From Clostridium sp. D33t1_170424_F3 (GTDB taxonomy: Bacteria > Bacillota > Clostridia > Oscillospirales > Acutalibacteraceae): a stretch of DNA of 64,000 bases. Every line of letters begins with the position of its first letter. Positions within the stretch are counted from its first letter, which is position 1. The notes below the pieces were generated by a model. That model was not told where the DNA came from. It did no database searches and saw only the letters and a list, made by a program, of their open reading frames with translations. The stretch lies in the NCBI RefSeq assembly GCF_015667585.1, contig NZ_JADPEG010000005.1:125044-189043 (forward strand). Reading direction: 5' to 3'. This document shows positions 50,601 to 59,470 of the stretch, in pieces. A program made the position numbers and the translations under genes.

Positions 50601-50906
50601 ATGAAGGACGTCCTAGAGGAGATTACAAGGCTGCGTTTACAGCGGAAGTGGTCTGAATATAAGTTGGCCAAACACGCGGGGCTGTCCCAGTCCACCATAT
50701 CGACGTGGTACCGTAAGCAGCAGACGCCCACAATTCAGACTTTGGACAAGGTGTGCAATGGATTGGGCATTACGCTGTCCCAGTTTTTTGCCGAGGGAGA
50801 CGATCCTATTTCCCTGACCGGGGAGCAGAAAGAGCTGCTCGACAACTGGTCTGCGCTGACAAGCGAGCAACAGCGCATCATGAAAGATTTGCTTGAAAAA
50901 ATGTAA
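50601..50906 (+). CDS. XRE-family transcriptional regulator
   Basis: A 101-residue protein with an N-terminal helix-turn-helix (KLAKHAGLSQSTISTWYRKQ, about residues 22-41) followed by a C-terminal helical tail (LTSEQQRIMKDLLEKM). This architecture is common as a repressor of mobile elements or toxin loci, but no partner gene is beside it. The ribosome site is GGCAGGTGAG. Confidence 0.88.
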   Translation: MKDVLEEITRLRLQRKWSEYKLAKHAGLSQSTISTWYRKQQTPTIQTLDKVCNGLGITLSQFFAEGDDPISLTGEQKELLDNWSALTSEQQRIMKDLLEKM

Positions 50907-50975
50907 AAGTGTTGTTTATGGATTATGTATTGCCTGAAAGGAAAACATGTCCCCTGTTTTCTGAAGGTGAATGTT

Positions 50976-51026
50976 AAAAAAGCCGGCGAACCATTCTCAA
51001 ACGAGACGGTTCCCCGGCTTTTTGTT
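50976..51026. terminator. Bidirectional terminator between XRE and asrC
   Basis: AAAAAGCCGG-CGAACC pairs with GGTTC-CCCGGCTTTTT around ATTCTCAAACGAGAC, with one internal bulge. It would end both the XRE and the asr transcripts. Confidence 0.8.
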
Positions 51027-51030
51027 TCGT

Positions 51031-52110
51031 TTATTGCGCGGCCTTTTCCTGCGGCCCGGCGGTATGATGCTTTTCCAGAGGCTTGACGTTAAAGTTGGAG
51101 CGGTACTCGGTCTCCTGCCAGAAGATGTCCTCCGCCACCAGGCAATCCGGGTTGAGCGTTACGCCGTCGAGCATGAGTTCCTTGAATTTTTTGTAACCCG
51201 CACGGTCGATCAGATGGCCGCCGTGGAGGTATTCGGGCTTGTAGTCCATGACCCAGGCGGAAAACTTCTGCCAGTTGCGCAGCACGTTCAAAATGACCTC
51301 CTCCGTCGCCCAGTTGAGGAACATCTTGCCGGTGCGGGGCGTCTGGCGGCCGGTGCGCCCGCCCAGGATCACACGGTAGAACTTCGTCTCCTGCCGGGTC
51401 CATGCGCTGGCGGGGCAGGCCCGCACGCATTCGCCGCAGCCGACGCAGCAGCAGGCGTCCTTTTCCACTTTTCCTGTGTCCTCGTTGAGCTTGAGAACAC
51501 GGGTGGCGCCTTTTTCGCAGGCCCGCACACAGGCCCCGCAGGCGATACAGCGCTCGGGATGGTAGACCATCCGGGCGACGCCGATAATGCCAAAGTCGCA
51601 CAGATGCGCTTTGTTGCAGTCGTTGGGGCAGCCTGCGATATTGATTTTGATGTGGTAGTGGCTGGGGAAGATGATGGGTTCGATCTTCTGCGCCAGCTCG
51701 AAGGTATTGCAGTTGCCGCAAATGCAATGGTAATTGCCGATACAGGCGGTGATGTTGCGGGCGCCGATGGTAGGATAGCCGCTGACCGGGTCCCAATCCC
51801 GCGGCTGGCCGGCCACCATGTCCATATCCACATTGCAGAGGGATGCGTCCACCTCCCGGATATACGATTCCAGATAGGCGTCCACAGCGGGGATGTCCTC
51901 ATATTTGATGCCGGTGATGTCAAAGGTCTGGCGGGTGCCGAAGTGGAAGTTGCCGTCCCCCCAGGTTTTGGCGATGTGCTGGATGTAACTCAGATATTTT
52001 GCATCCACCGTGCCGCCCGGCACGCGCATCTGGAGCATGAAGAGGCCGGGCACCTTGGACTGGCGGAAGCAGTTGAGGCGAACCTTCTTGATATTGATGT
52101 CCTGATTCAT
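51031..52110 (-). CDS. asrC: Anaerobic sulfite reductase subunit C (AsrC)
   Basis: The sirohaem- and iron-sulfur-containing catalytic subunit that reduces sulfite to sulfide. The 359-residue protein has the sirohaem/4Fe-4S Cys set in ACIGNYHCICGNC and NIAGCPNDCNKAHLC, then two ferredoxin-type clusters (CIACGACVRAC, CVGCGECVRACP). The N-terminal ferrite-reductase half has GDGNFHFGTRQTF. Last gene of asrABC. Confidence 0.95.
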   Translation of the reverse strand: MNQDINIKKVRLNCFRQSKVPGLFMLQMRVPGGTVDAKYLSYIQHIAKTWGDGNFHFGTRQTFDITGIKYEDIPAVDAYLESYIREVDASLCNVDMDMVAGQPRDWDPVSGYPTIGARNITACIGNYHCICGNCNTFELAQKIEPIIFPSHYHIKINIAGCPNDCNKAHLCDFGIIGVARMVYHPERCIACGACVRACEKGATRVLKLNEDTGKVEKDACCCVGCGECVRACPASAWTRQETKFYRVILGGRTGRQTPRTGKMFLNWATEEVILNVLRNWQKFSAWVMDYKPEYLHGGHLIDRAGYKKFKELMLDGVTLNPDCLVAEDIFWQETEYRSNFNVKPLEKHHTAGPQEKAAQ

Positions 52111-52133
52111 CCGAAATTCTCCTTCCTTTTCAA

Positions 52134-52925
52134 TCAGTCCACAAGGTCCCGGGCGACGGCATAGGGGAATACCGGACCGTCCAGGCAGACATAGACCTCG
52201 TCAATGCGGCAGTGGCCGCATTTGCCGATGGCGCAGGACATTTTGCGTTCAAAACTCATCCAGATGGTTTCCGGGTCCGCTCCGCATTTCAGCAGTTCCA
52301 GACCGGTAAATTTCATCATGGGCGGCGGGCCGACCACCAGCACGGCGTAATTCCCGTCAAAGGACGCGAAGGGAATTTCCTTTACGAAAGCGGTGACAAA
52401 GCCGGTGCGCCAGCCCTCCTTCTCGTCGGTATCCAGCGCATAGGTGGTGTGGAATGTTTCCCGCCATTTCTCCAGCTCTTTGTGGAAGACGATCCCCGCT
52501 TCGTTTTTGAAGCCGCAGATGAGATGGACGTCCGCCACAAAGCCGGGCTCCTCCGCGCATTTGCGCAGCAGAGAGCGCACCGGGGCCAGACCGGTTCCGC
52601 CGGTGATGATTACCAGATGTTTCCCTTTTAGCGCGTCGAGGGGCCAGCCCTTGCCGTACGGCCCGCGCAGGAACAGAAGGTCCCCCGGCTGTTTGCTGAA
52701 AATGCAGTCGGTCACTTTACCGACCGAACGGATGGTAAATTCCAGCCATCCCTCCCCCTGGGAAGAGACTGAGATCGGGGCCTCGCCGATTTTGGGGATG
52801 GAAAGCTGCATGAACTGGCCGTGCGCAACCTTTGCGTCGGATTCCACGCGGAAAGTCCACTCGTGCTCGCTTTCCTTCTGGACGCTGAGGATGGTGCAGG
52901 GCTGCGGCTGAACAGAATCGATCAT
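52134..52925 (-). CDS. asrB: Anaerobic sulfite reductase subunit B (AsrB)
   Basis: The 263-residue flavoprotein that passes electrons from NADH. It starts MIDSVQPQPCTIL after AAAGGAG; a longer frame upstream overlaps asrA. The ferredoxin-reductase-like fold shows the FAD part (QFMQLSIPKIGE), GGTGLAPVRSLL for NADH, and a C-terminal 2Fe-2S Cys set (CAIGKCGHCRIDEVYVC). Confidence 0.94.
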   Translation of the reverse strand: MIDSVQPQPCTILSVQKESEHEWTFRVESDAKVAHGQFMQLSIPKIGEAPISVSSQGEGWLEFTIRSVGKVTDCIFSKQPGDLLFLRGPYGKGWPLDALKGKHLVIITGGTGLAPVRSLLRKCAEEPGFVADVHLICGFKNEAGIVFHKELEKWRETFHTTYALDTDEKEGWRTGFVTAFVKEIPFASFDGNYAVLVVGPPPMMKFTGLELLKCGADPETIWMSFERKMSCAIGKCGHCRIDEVYVCLDGPVFPYAVARDLVD

Positions 52926-52930
52926 CTTTC

Positions 52931-53974
52931 TCACGCTCCTTTGGTCGCCATGCCGGCCTTGATTTCCGCTACGGCGTCGTTTACTTTTGCGACGGTCGCG
53001 GAGATGGAAATGAGCTCGGGGCAGCGGTGCGTGCAGCGCCCGCAGCCGACGCACATATGGCTTTCTCCAAACCTGGCTTTGTAATCGTGAAACTTATGTA
53101 ATACCTTGTAGCGCATCCGGTCTCCGGCGGTGGACCGCAGTTCCCGCTGGCCCGCCATCCGGTCAAACCCTTCAATCTGGCAGGATGCGCTGACCCGCCT
53201 TCTTTCGCCGACCTCGGGATTGTCCCCATAGATCAGATCACGGGTGGTAAAACAGGTGCAGGTGGAACACGCCAGCGTACAGCTTCCGCAGGAGATGCAG
53301 CGGGAATCAAATTCTTTCCACATGGGGTGCTTTTTAAGAGCCAGACGGACCTCCCGGTCCGAAAGATCCGGAATGCTGACGGTCAGGGTGTTTTTCTCAA
53401 CGAAGGACGGCGTATAGTCCTGCTGCGGCATACCGTCAAAGTAACGGTCAAAGCATTCGTCCGCAACCTTGACCTCCATCCCGTCCGGGCGGAAGCGCAT
53501 TGCCAGCGCGTAATCGTCGGTCCGGTTTGTGCCCATCGACACGCAGAAGCAGGTATCGTCCCCGCCGGGGCACTCCATGAGCGCAAATTTTACCTGTTCC
53601 CGTATCCGCATGTAATAAAAGTCGTCATACCCGCCGTTGCCGGCATAAATTTTCGCCTGAATATGCTGGGCGTTGATGTCGCACGGCCGGGCAAGGAGCA
53701 GGATTGGCTTCTGCGGGCCCTTGCTGGCCCGGTACTCGTCCTCTGTGAAATAAAAAATCGACTGCTGTATAGGCGTGATTACTTCCTTGGCCGGATAATC
53801 CGATTTTTCCTCCCAGACGATGTCGCCAAAGCGCTCTATTTCGGCGTAGCGGACGACGTCTGTGTCGGAATAACGGCCCTGCTTTGGAAACCGCCGGGGC
53901 GCGAAGACGCGGTAGTCCCTTCTGAGCGATTGCAGGGCCTGGTCGGCCTGGGCCGTATTGAGCGTATATCCCAT
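52931..53974 (-). CDS. asrA: Anaerobic sulfite reductase subunit A (AsrA)
   Basis: The 347-residue iron-sulfur subunit with two ferredoxin-like clusters (CISCGSCTLACSTCTCF, CVGCGRCTHRCPE). It starts MGYTLNTAQAD, eight bases after GGAGG; an ATG seven codons earlier lies before that site. It is five bases from asrB. The upstream gap (53975-54320) holds no recognisable gene; no clear promoter was found on the minus strand. Confidence 0.94.
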   Translation of the reverse strand: MGYTLNTAQADQALQSLRRDYRVFAPRRFPKQGRYSDTDVVRYAEIERFGDIVWEEKSDYPAKEVITPIQQSIFYFTEDEYRASKGPQKPILLLARPCDINAQHIQAKIYAGNGGYDDFYYMRIREQVKFALMECPGGDDTCFCVSMGTNRTDDYALAMRFRPDGMEVKVADECFDRYFDGMPQQDYTPSFVEKNTLTVSIPDLSDREVRLALKKHPMWKEFDSRCISCGSCTLACSTCTCFTTRDLIYGDNPEVGERRRVSASCQIEGFDRMAGQRELRSTAGDRMRYKVLHKFHDYKARFGESHMCVGCGRCTHRCPELISISATVAKVNDAVAEIKAGMATKGA

Positions 53975-54300
53975 CCTGCTCAACCTCCAATGCATTTTTT
54001 TGGATATTCTGCCGATTCTCTTTCCATTTTATCACATAGAAACCATAATGAAAAATTAGAAATCTTTATAGAATCATAAGCAGATTTTTTCGTATGGCTT
54101 GTGTTCCAATGCGTGTACCATTGTTAAAAAATATGACGGCGCAAAGGAAGAGATTCCGTTTAGAAAAAGAAAAACAGAGCCGGTGGAGCGGTGTTGCAGA
54201 ATGGGATTTTTTTACCTGTAAGAAGCGGTAACCGGAATCCTTTCTTTTCGATAAAGAGGGGAAACGCACGGTTTCAACCGCATGAAAAGGAAGGGAAAGG

Positions 54301-54329
54301 TTCTTTTTAACGGTGGTGTATGATATAAT
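54301..54329 (+). promoter_or_regulatory. Promoter of the Gfo/Idh gene
   Basis: TATAAT at 54324-54329 with extended TGA before it; the -35 position 17 bases upstream reads TTCTTT. It drives the structured leader. Confidence 0.5.
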
Positions 54330-54335
54330 CAGGTT

Positions 54336-54450
54336 GACAGAAAGAGCCGATGATGCCGCGGTCTCCGTGCGAACCCCACTGAGATGGAGCAGGTGGTGCG
54401 TTTCCCAAACATAAGGGGAGAGGCAGGCGGCCCGGTGACAAAATGAAGGA
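54336..54450 (+). ncRNA. Structured 5' leader, possible riboswitch or attenuator
   Basis: The 115-base leader between the promoter and the ribosome site can fold with an outer stem GCCGC (54355-54359) with GCGGC (about 54427-54431) and TCTCC with GGAGA next to it, and an inner CCACT/AGGTGG arm. It matches no riboswitch consensus I know. No T-rich terminator is seen, so control of translation is more likely than attenuation. Confidence 0.45.
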
Positions 54451-54458
54451 GAATAAAA

Positions 54459-55436
54459 ATGGATCGTTTGAGAGTTTCAATTTTAGGCGCGGGAAAAATC
54501 GCCGCGACCATGGCGGATACCCTTTCCCGGATGGACGATGTAATCCCCTATGCCGTCGCCGCGCGCGATCTGGACCGCGCGCAGTCGTTTGCCAGCCAGT
54601 ACGGTTTTGAAAAGGCGTATGGCTCCTATGAGGAGATGCTGCGGGACGACGGCACGGACCTGGTGTATATCGCGACGCCGCATTCCCACCACTACCAGCA
54701 TGCGCTGCTCTGCCTGAACCACGGACGGCATGTCCTGTGCGAGAAAGCGTTCACCGTCAACCGCAATCAGGCGGAGGAGGTTTTCGCCCTTGCGGAGCAG
54801 AAGGGGCTGCTGATTACGGAAGCTGTCTGGACGCGCTACATGCCCTTTGCGCGGAAGCTGCGCGAGCTGTTGGACAGCGGCGTCCTGGGAACGCTCTGTT
54901 CGCTGGAGGCGGGCTTTGGGTTTGAGCTTTCCTGGCACGACCGCCTGGTGGACCCGGCGCTTGCGGGCGGCGCGCTGCTCGACCTGGGGATTTATCCATT
55001 GACCTTTGCCGCTATTGCGTTCGGCGGCGACCTTGCTTCCGTAACCTCCCGCGCGGTTAAGACCGACCGCGGCGTCGATGCGCAGAACAGCATGGTTTTG
55101 GAGTACCGGGACGGTAAAATCGCCACGCTGACCAGCTCCATGGTCTGCAATTTCCGCAACGAGGCGACGGTTTACGGGACAAAAGGGCATTTGACGCTGA
55201 AAGATTTCTGGCATGCGGAGGAAATCCGCGTGTATGTGGACGGGGAGGACGAGCCGAGAATGATTCCCGCGCCGGTCGAGATCAGCGGCTATGAGTACGA
55301 GGTGCGGGCCTGTGCCAAAGCGATTGCGGAAAAGAAAACCGAATGCCCGGAGCTGCCGCACGCGGAAACGCTGCGCATGATGGGGCTGATGGACAGCCTG
55401 CGCGAAGCGTGGGGCGTCCGGTATCCGATGGAATGA
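54459..55436 (+). CDS. Gfo/Idh/MocA-family oxidoreductase
   Basis: A 325-residue NAD(P)-dependent sugar or cyclitol dehydrogenase. The Rossmann motif is LGAGKIAATMADTL, the catalytic Lys is in LCEKAFTVN (EKP motif with Ala for Pro), and GGALLDLGIYPL follows. The C-terminal substrate domain is normal. The ribosome site is GAAGGAG. It is a single gene between a structured leader and a terminator; the substrate is unknown. Confidence 0.9.
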   Translation: MDRLRVSILGAGKIAATMADTLSRMDDVIPYAVAARDLDRAQSFASQYGFEKAYGSYEEMLRDDGTDLVYIATPHSHHYQHALLCLNHGRHVLCEKAFTVNRNQAEEVFALAEQKGLLITEAVWTRYMPFARKLRELLDSGVLGTLCSLEAGFGFELSWHDRLVDPALAGGALLDLGIYPLTFAAIAFGGDLASVTSRAVKTDRGVDAQNSMVLEYRDGKIATLTSSMVCNFRNEATVYGTKGHLTLKDFWHAEEIRVYVDGEDEPRMIPAPVEISGYEYEVRACAKAIAEKKTECPELPHAETLRMMGLMDSLREAWGVRYPME

Positions 55437-55469
55437 CGCAAAAATCAGTCTTGGAATGACTGCATAAAA

Positions 55470-55518
55470 AGAACGCCCGTGAAATCCCCATATGCAAATG
55501 GGTTTCGCGGGCGTTTTC
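55470..55518. terminator. Bidirectional terminator between Gfo/Idh and ROK genes
   Basis: AACGCCCG pairs with CGGGCGTT, extended by GAAA/TTTC and CCCAT/ATGGG with small bulges. It sits between convergent genes. Confidence 0.8.
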
Positions 55519-55548
55519 TGTCGTTGTGAATATTGCGAAGGTGTGGAA

Positions 55549-56790
55549 TTAATATTCGTCGCTCCGGGCCAGCTTCATCAGCTTGGTCGGGTCGGAAAGC
55601 ACATTTTTTGCCGCGATGGCGCCGGCGCCCAGCAGGGCGGGGCTTTCCGGCAGCGCGTTGGTCTCAATCACGACGTCGTTGTAGATCAGCGGGTTGATGC
55701 ATTCGCGCACGTGCTCCTTTACAATGGAAAGCATCAGCCTGGAGTCGATCTCCGCCAGCTCGTCGCCAATGACGATCATCCCGGGATTGAACTGGTTGAT
55801 GAGATTGACAATGCCGATGGCGAGAAATTCACAGACCTTTTCGTATTCCTCACGGGCAACCTGATCGCCGTTCTTTACCGCGTCGGACAGGCTGGCGGGA
55901 GTCAGGTTGTCTTCGCTCAGGAAAGAGGATTCCCCTGCGCGCAAACGGCGCGTGACGTTTTCATAATAGACCAGATAGGAGCAGTATTTTTCCAGACAGC
56001 CGCGGTTGCCGCATTCGCACAGAGCGCCCTTGTAGTTGATGGTGCTGTGCCCGAATTCCCCGGCGATGCCGCGCTGGCCCAGCACCAGCTTGCCGTTGGT
56101 GATGATGCCGCAGCCGACGCCCTGCCCGGCCAGTACGTAGATCATGTTCTGGATGCCATAGTCCTTGCTGCGGTACCAGAGCTGCGCAAAGGCGCTGGCG
56201 TTCGCGTCGTTGACAATGTGAATCGGAATGTCAAAATCCTTGGTCAGCGCTTCCTTGATGGGGAAGTTCTGCCAGCCGGCCAGCTCTGTGACAAACAGCA
56301 GCTGGTCGCGGTCCTCCCGGTAGGGGCCCGGCATCGCCATGCAGACGGCGGGGATATTGGCGCCTTCGTTTTCCCGGATAATCGTCTTAATGGCGGTGCG
56401 AATGCGCGTGATGGTGTCCTGCACGCTCTCCTTCGGGCTGATTTTGTACTGCTTGACGGCGTAAATTTTTCCGGACAGTCCCGCAAGGCTGGTGTAGAAG
56501 GCGCTGCGCGTCATGCGCACGCCGATCACTTTGTACAGATCGTCGTTTAGCGTGATACCGATGGAGCGACGGCCCTTGCAGCCGCTCATCAGACCGGTTT
56601 CCACCACCAGTCCGCACTCGATAAATTCCCCGATGATGTTGGTGATCGTCGCCTGTTTCAGGCCGGAGAGCTGCGCAAGCGTCGCGCGGGAGCACACGCC
56701 TTCCTGGCGGAGCAGGTCCGCAACCAGCGCCCGGTTGATCAGCTGGCTTTTTTCCTGATTAATACTTTTGCGGGCAATCGACTCATTCAT
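55549..56790 (-). CDS. ROK-family transcriptional repressor
   Basis: A 413-residue NagC/XylR-type protein. The N-terminal winged helix (TLAQLSGLKQATITNIIGEF) is followed by the ROK sugar-binding domain with the zinc motif CECGNRGCLEKY and the ATP-binding-like GQGVGCGIITNG. The start is placed at 56790, eight bases after GGGAG; ATGs at 56805 and 56796 overlap that site. The regulated genes are unknown. Two TTGTTGC elements 16 bases apart lie upstream (minus strand). Confidence 0.9.
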   Translation of the reverse strand: MNESIARKSINQEKSQLINRALVADLLRQEGVCSRATLAQLSGLKQATITNIIGEFIECGLVVETGLMSGCKGRRSIGITLNDDLYKVIGVRMTRSAFYTSLAGLSGKIYAVKQYKISPKESVQDTITRIRTAIKTIIRENEGANIPAVCMAMPGPYREDRDQLLFVTELAGWQNFPIKEALTKDFDIPIHIVNDANASAFAQLWYRSKDYGIQNMIYVLAGQGVGCGIITNGKLVLGQRGIAGEFGHSTINYKGALCECGNRGCLEKYCSYLVYYENVTRRLRAGESSFLSEDNLTPASLSDAVKNGDQVAREEYEKVCEFLAIGIVNLINQFNPGMIVIGDELAEIDSRLMLSIVKEHVRECINPLIYNDVVIETNALPESPALLGAGAIAAKNVLSDPTKLMKLARSDEY

Positions 56791-56915
56791 ATACATAACT
56801 CCCATTTTCGATGAAGATAGATGTGATAAGTATACACGTTATCTCTGTGAGAATTATTCTGATTCGCAACAATTCGAGCTGCAACAACAAATAAATCGAA
56901 AAGAGGAAAAGAAAT

Positions 56916-58160
56916 TTAGGGAGTATCGCTAAATAATGGCTCGGCGGCCTCTTCTGGAGGTTCCGGCCTTTCCGGCGGCGCGTTCCGCCGGACGTCTTCG
57001 TTGGTTATCCGCTTTTTGCGCAGCTGCCGGGTTGTGCCGGAGCGCAGCAGGGCGTACAGGACGGAGAAGAGCGGCACGCCGATTAAAACGCCGGGGATGC
57101 CAGCCAGCCCGCCGCCGACCAGGATGGCCAGCAGCACCCAGATGCCGGGCAGCCCGATGGAGGTGCCGACCACGCGCGGATAGATGACGTTTCCCTCAAC
57201 CTGCTGCAGGACCACAAGGAAAATGAGGAACCACAGGCAGTCCAGCGGGTTGATAATCAACAGGATAAACGCGCCCACCGCGCCGCCCAGATACGCGCCC
57301 AAAATGGGGACCAGGCTGGTCAGCGAGACGATCACGCTGATCAGCAGGGCGTAGGGCAATTGAATCAGGTTCATGCCGATGTAGCACAGCACCCCAAGAA
57401 TGACGCCCTCCGTCAACTGGCCTGTGACAAAGCCCGCAAAGATGCTGTTGGAGAGGCTGCCCACCTCGATCAACCGGTAGGCTGTCCGGCGCGGCAGGTA
57501 GGCGTACAGCACACGCTTGAAGTTTTGAAGCAGCTTTTCCTTGCTGAAAAGCATATAAACGGAAAAAATCAGGCTCATGATAAAGGTGACGATGCCGGAC
57601 GCCACGCCGATGGTGGCGTTTGCAATGGAGCCCACCAGGTCCGTGGTGGCCTGTGTCGCGTTGGAAAGCATATTGGTCCAGTCGATTTTCATGACGGTGT
57701 CCTTCAGTTGCTCCAGGTCTAGCCGTGTGAGCGTCTGGTTCAGCCACTCCGTAAAGCTTTGGGCGTAGGACGGAACGGCGTCCGTCAGTACGCGCATGGA
57801 GCGGACCAGCTCCGGCAGCACAAAAAAGATGATTCCGCCCAGAAGCAGCAGTACCGTGAGAAACGTCAGGACCACACAGACCGCCCGCCCGCATTTCCGC
57901 CAGACGCGGCTATTTTTGCGCCTGAGGAACCCAAAGATGCGCTCTTCAAACAGCTTGAGCAGGACATTGAGCACAAACGCGACGGCAATGCCGATCAGAA
58001 ACGGGCTGATCAGGGAAAATACCCAGCCGATGAACCACCCGGTCAGCTCCAGATGGAACACAATGTAGACCAAAATAACCGTAAACGTAATGACAAACAG
58101 GATTTTTCGCATGGCCTTTTTTGAGAGAACGGGGTCTTCGAGCAGTGTTTTCCAGTCCAT
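56916..58160 (-). CDS. AI-2E family membrane transporter
   Basis: A 414-residue protein with eight predicted membrane helices and the family motif LVPILGAYLGGAVGA in the late half. The C-terminal cytoplasmic tail is acidic and Pro/Glu-rich. The start is MDWKTLLEDP, after GGAAAGG; an ATG at 58184 is less well placed. The family includes TqsA but most members have unknown substrates, including ion antiporters. It lies in the same direction as the ROK gene. Confidence 0.88.
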   Translation of the reverse strand: MDWKTLLEDPVLSKKAMRKILFVITFTVILVYIVFHLELTGWFIGWVFSLISPFLIGIAVAFVLNVLLKLFEERIFGFLRRKNSRVWRKCGRAVCVVLTFLTVLLLLGGIIFFVLPELVRSMRVLTDAVPSYAQSFTEWLNQTLTRLDLEQLKDTVMKIDWTNMLSNATQATTDLVGSIANATIGVASGIVTFIMSLIFSVYMLFSKEKLLQNFKRVLYAYLPRRTAYRLIEVGSLSNSIFAGFVTGQLTEGVILGVLCYIGMNLIQLPYALLISVIVSLTSLVPILGAYLGGAVGAFILLIINPLDCLWFLIFLVVLQQVEGNVIYPRVVGTSIGLPGIWVLLAILVGGGLAGIPGVLIGVPLFSVLYALLRSGTTRQLRKKRITNEDVRRNAPPERPEPPEEAAEPLFSDTP

Positions 58161-58208
58161 AAGCGAGCCCTTTCCATTTTCCATGTTTTGTGTGATTATC
58201 GTAAAATG

Positions 58209-58268
58209 ATGCTATCGCAATCCTTTTGAAAAGTCAAGTTTGACTTTGATGAAAACAGCGTTTAAACT
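58209..58268. promoter_or_regulatory. Back-to-back promoters on an 18-bp palindrome
   Basis: AAAGTCAA-GT-TTGACTTT at 58230-58247 is a perfect 8-2-8 inverted repeat. Each half contains a -35 TTGACT: on the minus strand (58237-58232) with TAGCAT 17 bases on (58214-58209), and on the plus strand (58240-58245) with TAAACT 17 bases on (58263-58268). These serve the AI-2E and nitroreductase genes. Confidence 0.6.
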
Positions 58269-58346
58269 AAGAGGAGAAAAATCGTGATGCCTTTGCGAAA
58301 AAGCGTACCGGACGAAGGCCCGGCAGATGAGAGAGGAGAATTTTTA

Positions 58347-58871
58347 ATGGAACTGATGGAGGCAATCCGCGCCAGAAAAAGCTACCGCAATCTGTTTACA
58401 GACGCACCGGTGCCCCGCGCCGATCTGGAAGAAATATTGGAGGCGGGCGTGCTCGCCCCTTCCGGCTGCAACCTGCAAACCACGCAGTTCATCGGGGTGG
58501 ATGATCCGGCGCTGGTCCGGCAGCTCGCGGAGATCTGCGGGAAAGATTGGGCTAAAACCTCCGCGGCGGCGGTATTGCTGCTGACCAAAGAGACCATGTC
58601 GCCCAGTGGCGTTTCCTACCATGTGCACGATTACTCTGCGGCGGCGGAAAATGTCCTGCTGGCAATTGCGGCGAAGGGTTATGCGTCCGTCTGGATCGAA
58701 GGGCAGATCCGCGGGGAGAAGGCCAGAGAGATGGGCAGAATGCTCGGCGTGCCGGACGACCTGACCGTCGCCGTTTACCTGCCGCTGGGCGTACCCGCAA
58801 AGCCCGTGACGGGTACGGCAAAGAAGCCGTTTGCAGAGCGGGCGTGGTTCAACGGATATAAGAAACCCTGA
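58347..58871 (+). CDS. Nitroreductase family protein
   Basis: A 174-residue FMN-dependent NAD(P)H oxidoreductase starting MELMEAIRARKSYRN after AGAGGAG. The FMN-binding motifs are RKSYR at the N-terminus, LAPSGCNLQTTQF and the late GYASVWIEGQ. An in-frame GTG/ATG at 58284-58287 with its own GAGGAG would add 20-21 residues; the family start favours 58347. Confidence 0.88.
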   Translation: MELMEAIRARKSYRNLFTDAPVPRADLEEILEAGVLAPSGCNLQTTQFIGVDDPALVRQLAEICGKDWAKTSAAAVLLLTKETMSPSGVSYHVHDYSAAAENVLLAIAAKGYASVWIEGQIRGEKAREMGRMLGVPDDLTVAVYLPLGVPAKPVTGTAKKPFAERAWFNGYKKP

Positions 58872-58901
58872 GCCAACCGATTGAAAACTTGGAGGAAATG
58901 A

Positions 58902-59330
58902 ATGATGCATCCTGAAATGAAAATAAAAATGTACGCCTTTACGGTGGACTGCAAGGACCCGTATCCATTGGCGGAATTCTATGCGGCGCTGCTCCAGTGG
59001 GAAATCGCATACCATGACGAAGACTGGGCGTGTGTCGGCGCTCCGGGAACGGCGCAGGGGGCATACCCTGGAATCACGTTCCAACGGAATCCGGCGTACG
59101 TACCGCCTGTGTGGCCGGAGGAGCCGGGAGCACAGCAGCAGATGGTGCATTTGGACTTCGCTGTGAATGATTTGGAAGCAGCGGTTCAACATGCGGTTCA
59201 GTGCGGAGCGACGATTGCGGAGAAACAGTTTTCCGACGGCTGGAGAGTGCTGTTTGACCCCGCCGGACACCCCTTTTGCCTGTGCCAGATGAAAGATATG
59301 ATGGAAAGCCCCCAGTTTGCGCTGCGATAA
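58902..59330 (+). CDS. VOC-superfamily protein
   Basis: A 142-residue glyoxalase/bleomycin-resistance-fold protein: FTVDCKDPYPLAEFYAALL opens one half and HLDFAVNDLEAAVQHAVQCG the other, ending DPAGHPFCLCQ. The His and Glu positions are conserved for metal, but the substrate is unknown. The ribosome site is TTGGAGG. It follows the nitroreductase closely and may share its transcript. Confidence 0.87.
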   Translation: MMHPEMKIKMYAFTVDCKDPYPLAEFYAALLQWEIAYHDEDWACVGAPGTAQGAYPGITFQRNPAYVPPVWPEEPGAQQQMVHLDFAVNDLEAAVQHAVQCGATIAEKQFSDGWRVLFDPAGHPFCLCQMKDMMESPQFALR

Positions 59331-59470
59331 AAAGTATATCAGGTATGATGAAAATGAACGCGCGCAGGCAAACTGGCCGATAGACAGTGACAGTATACAG
59401 TTGTTTTCATTCACGGAAAGAGAGGGCTGCGGGGCGCTGGTGCGGCGATTCGCAGCCCGGGAGGATCAAG

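Noticed and set aside
54336-54450. SAM, TPP, guanidine or molybdenum-cofactor riboswitch
   Set aside because: None of the core motifs of these classes is present in the leader.
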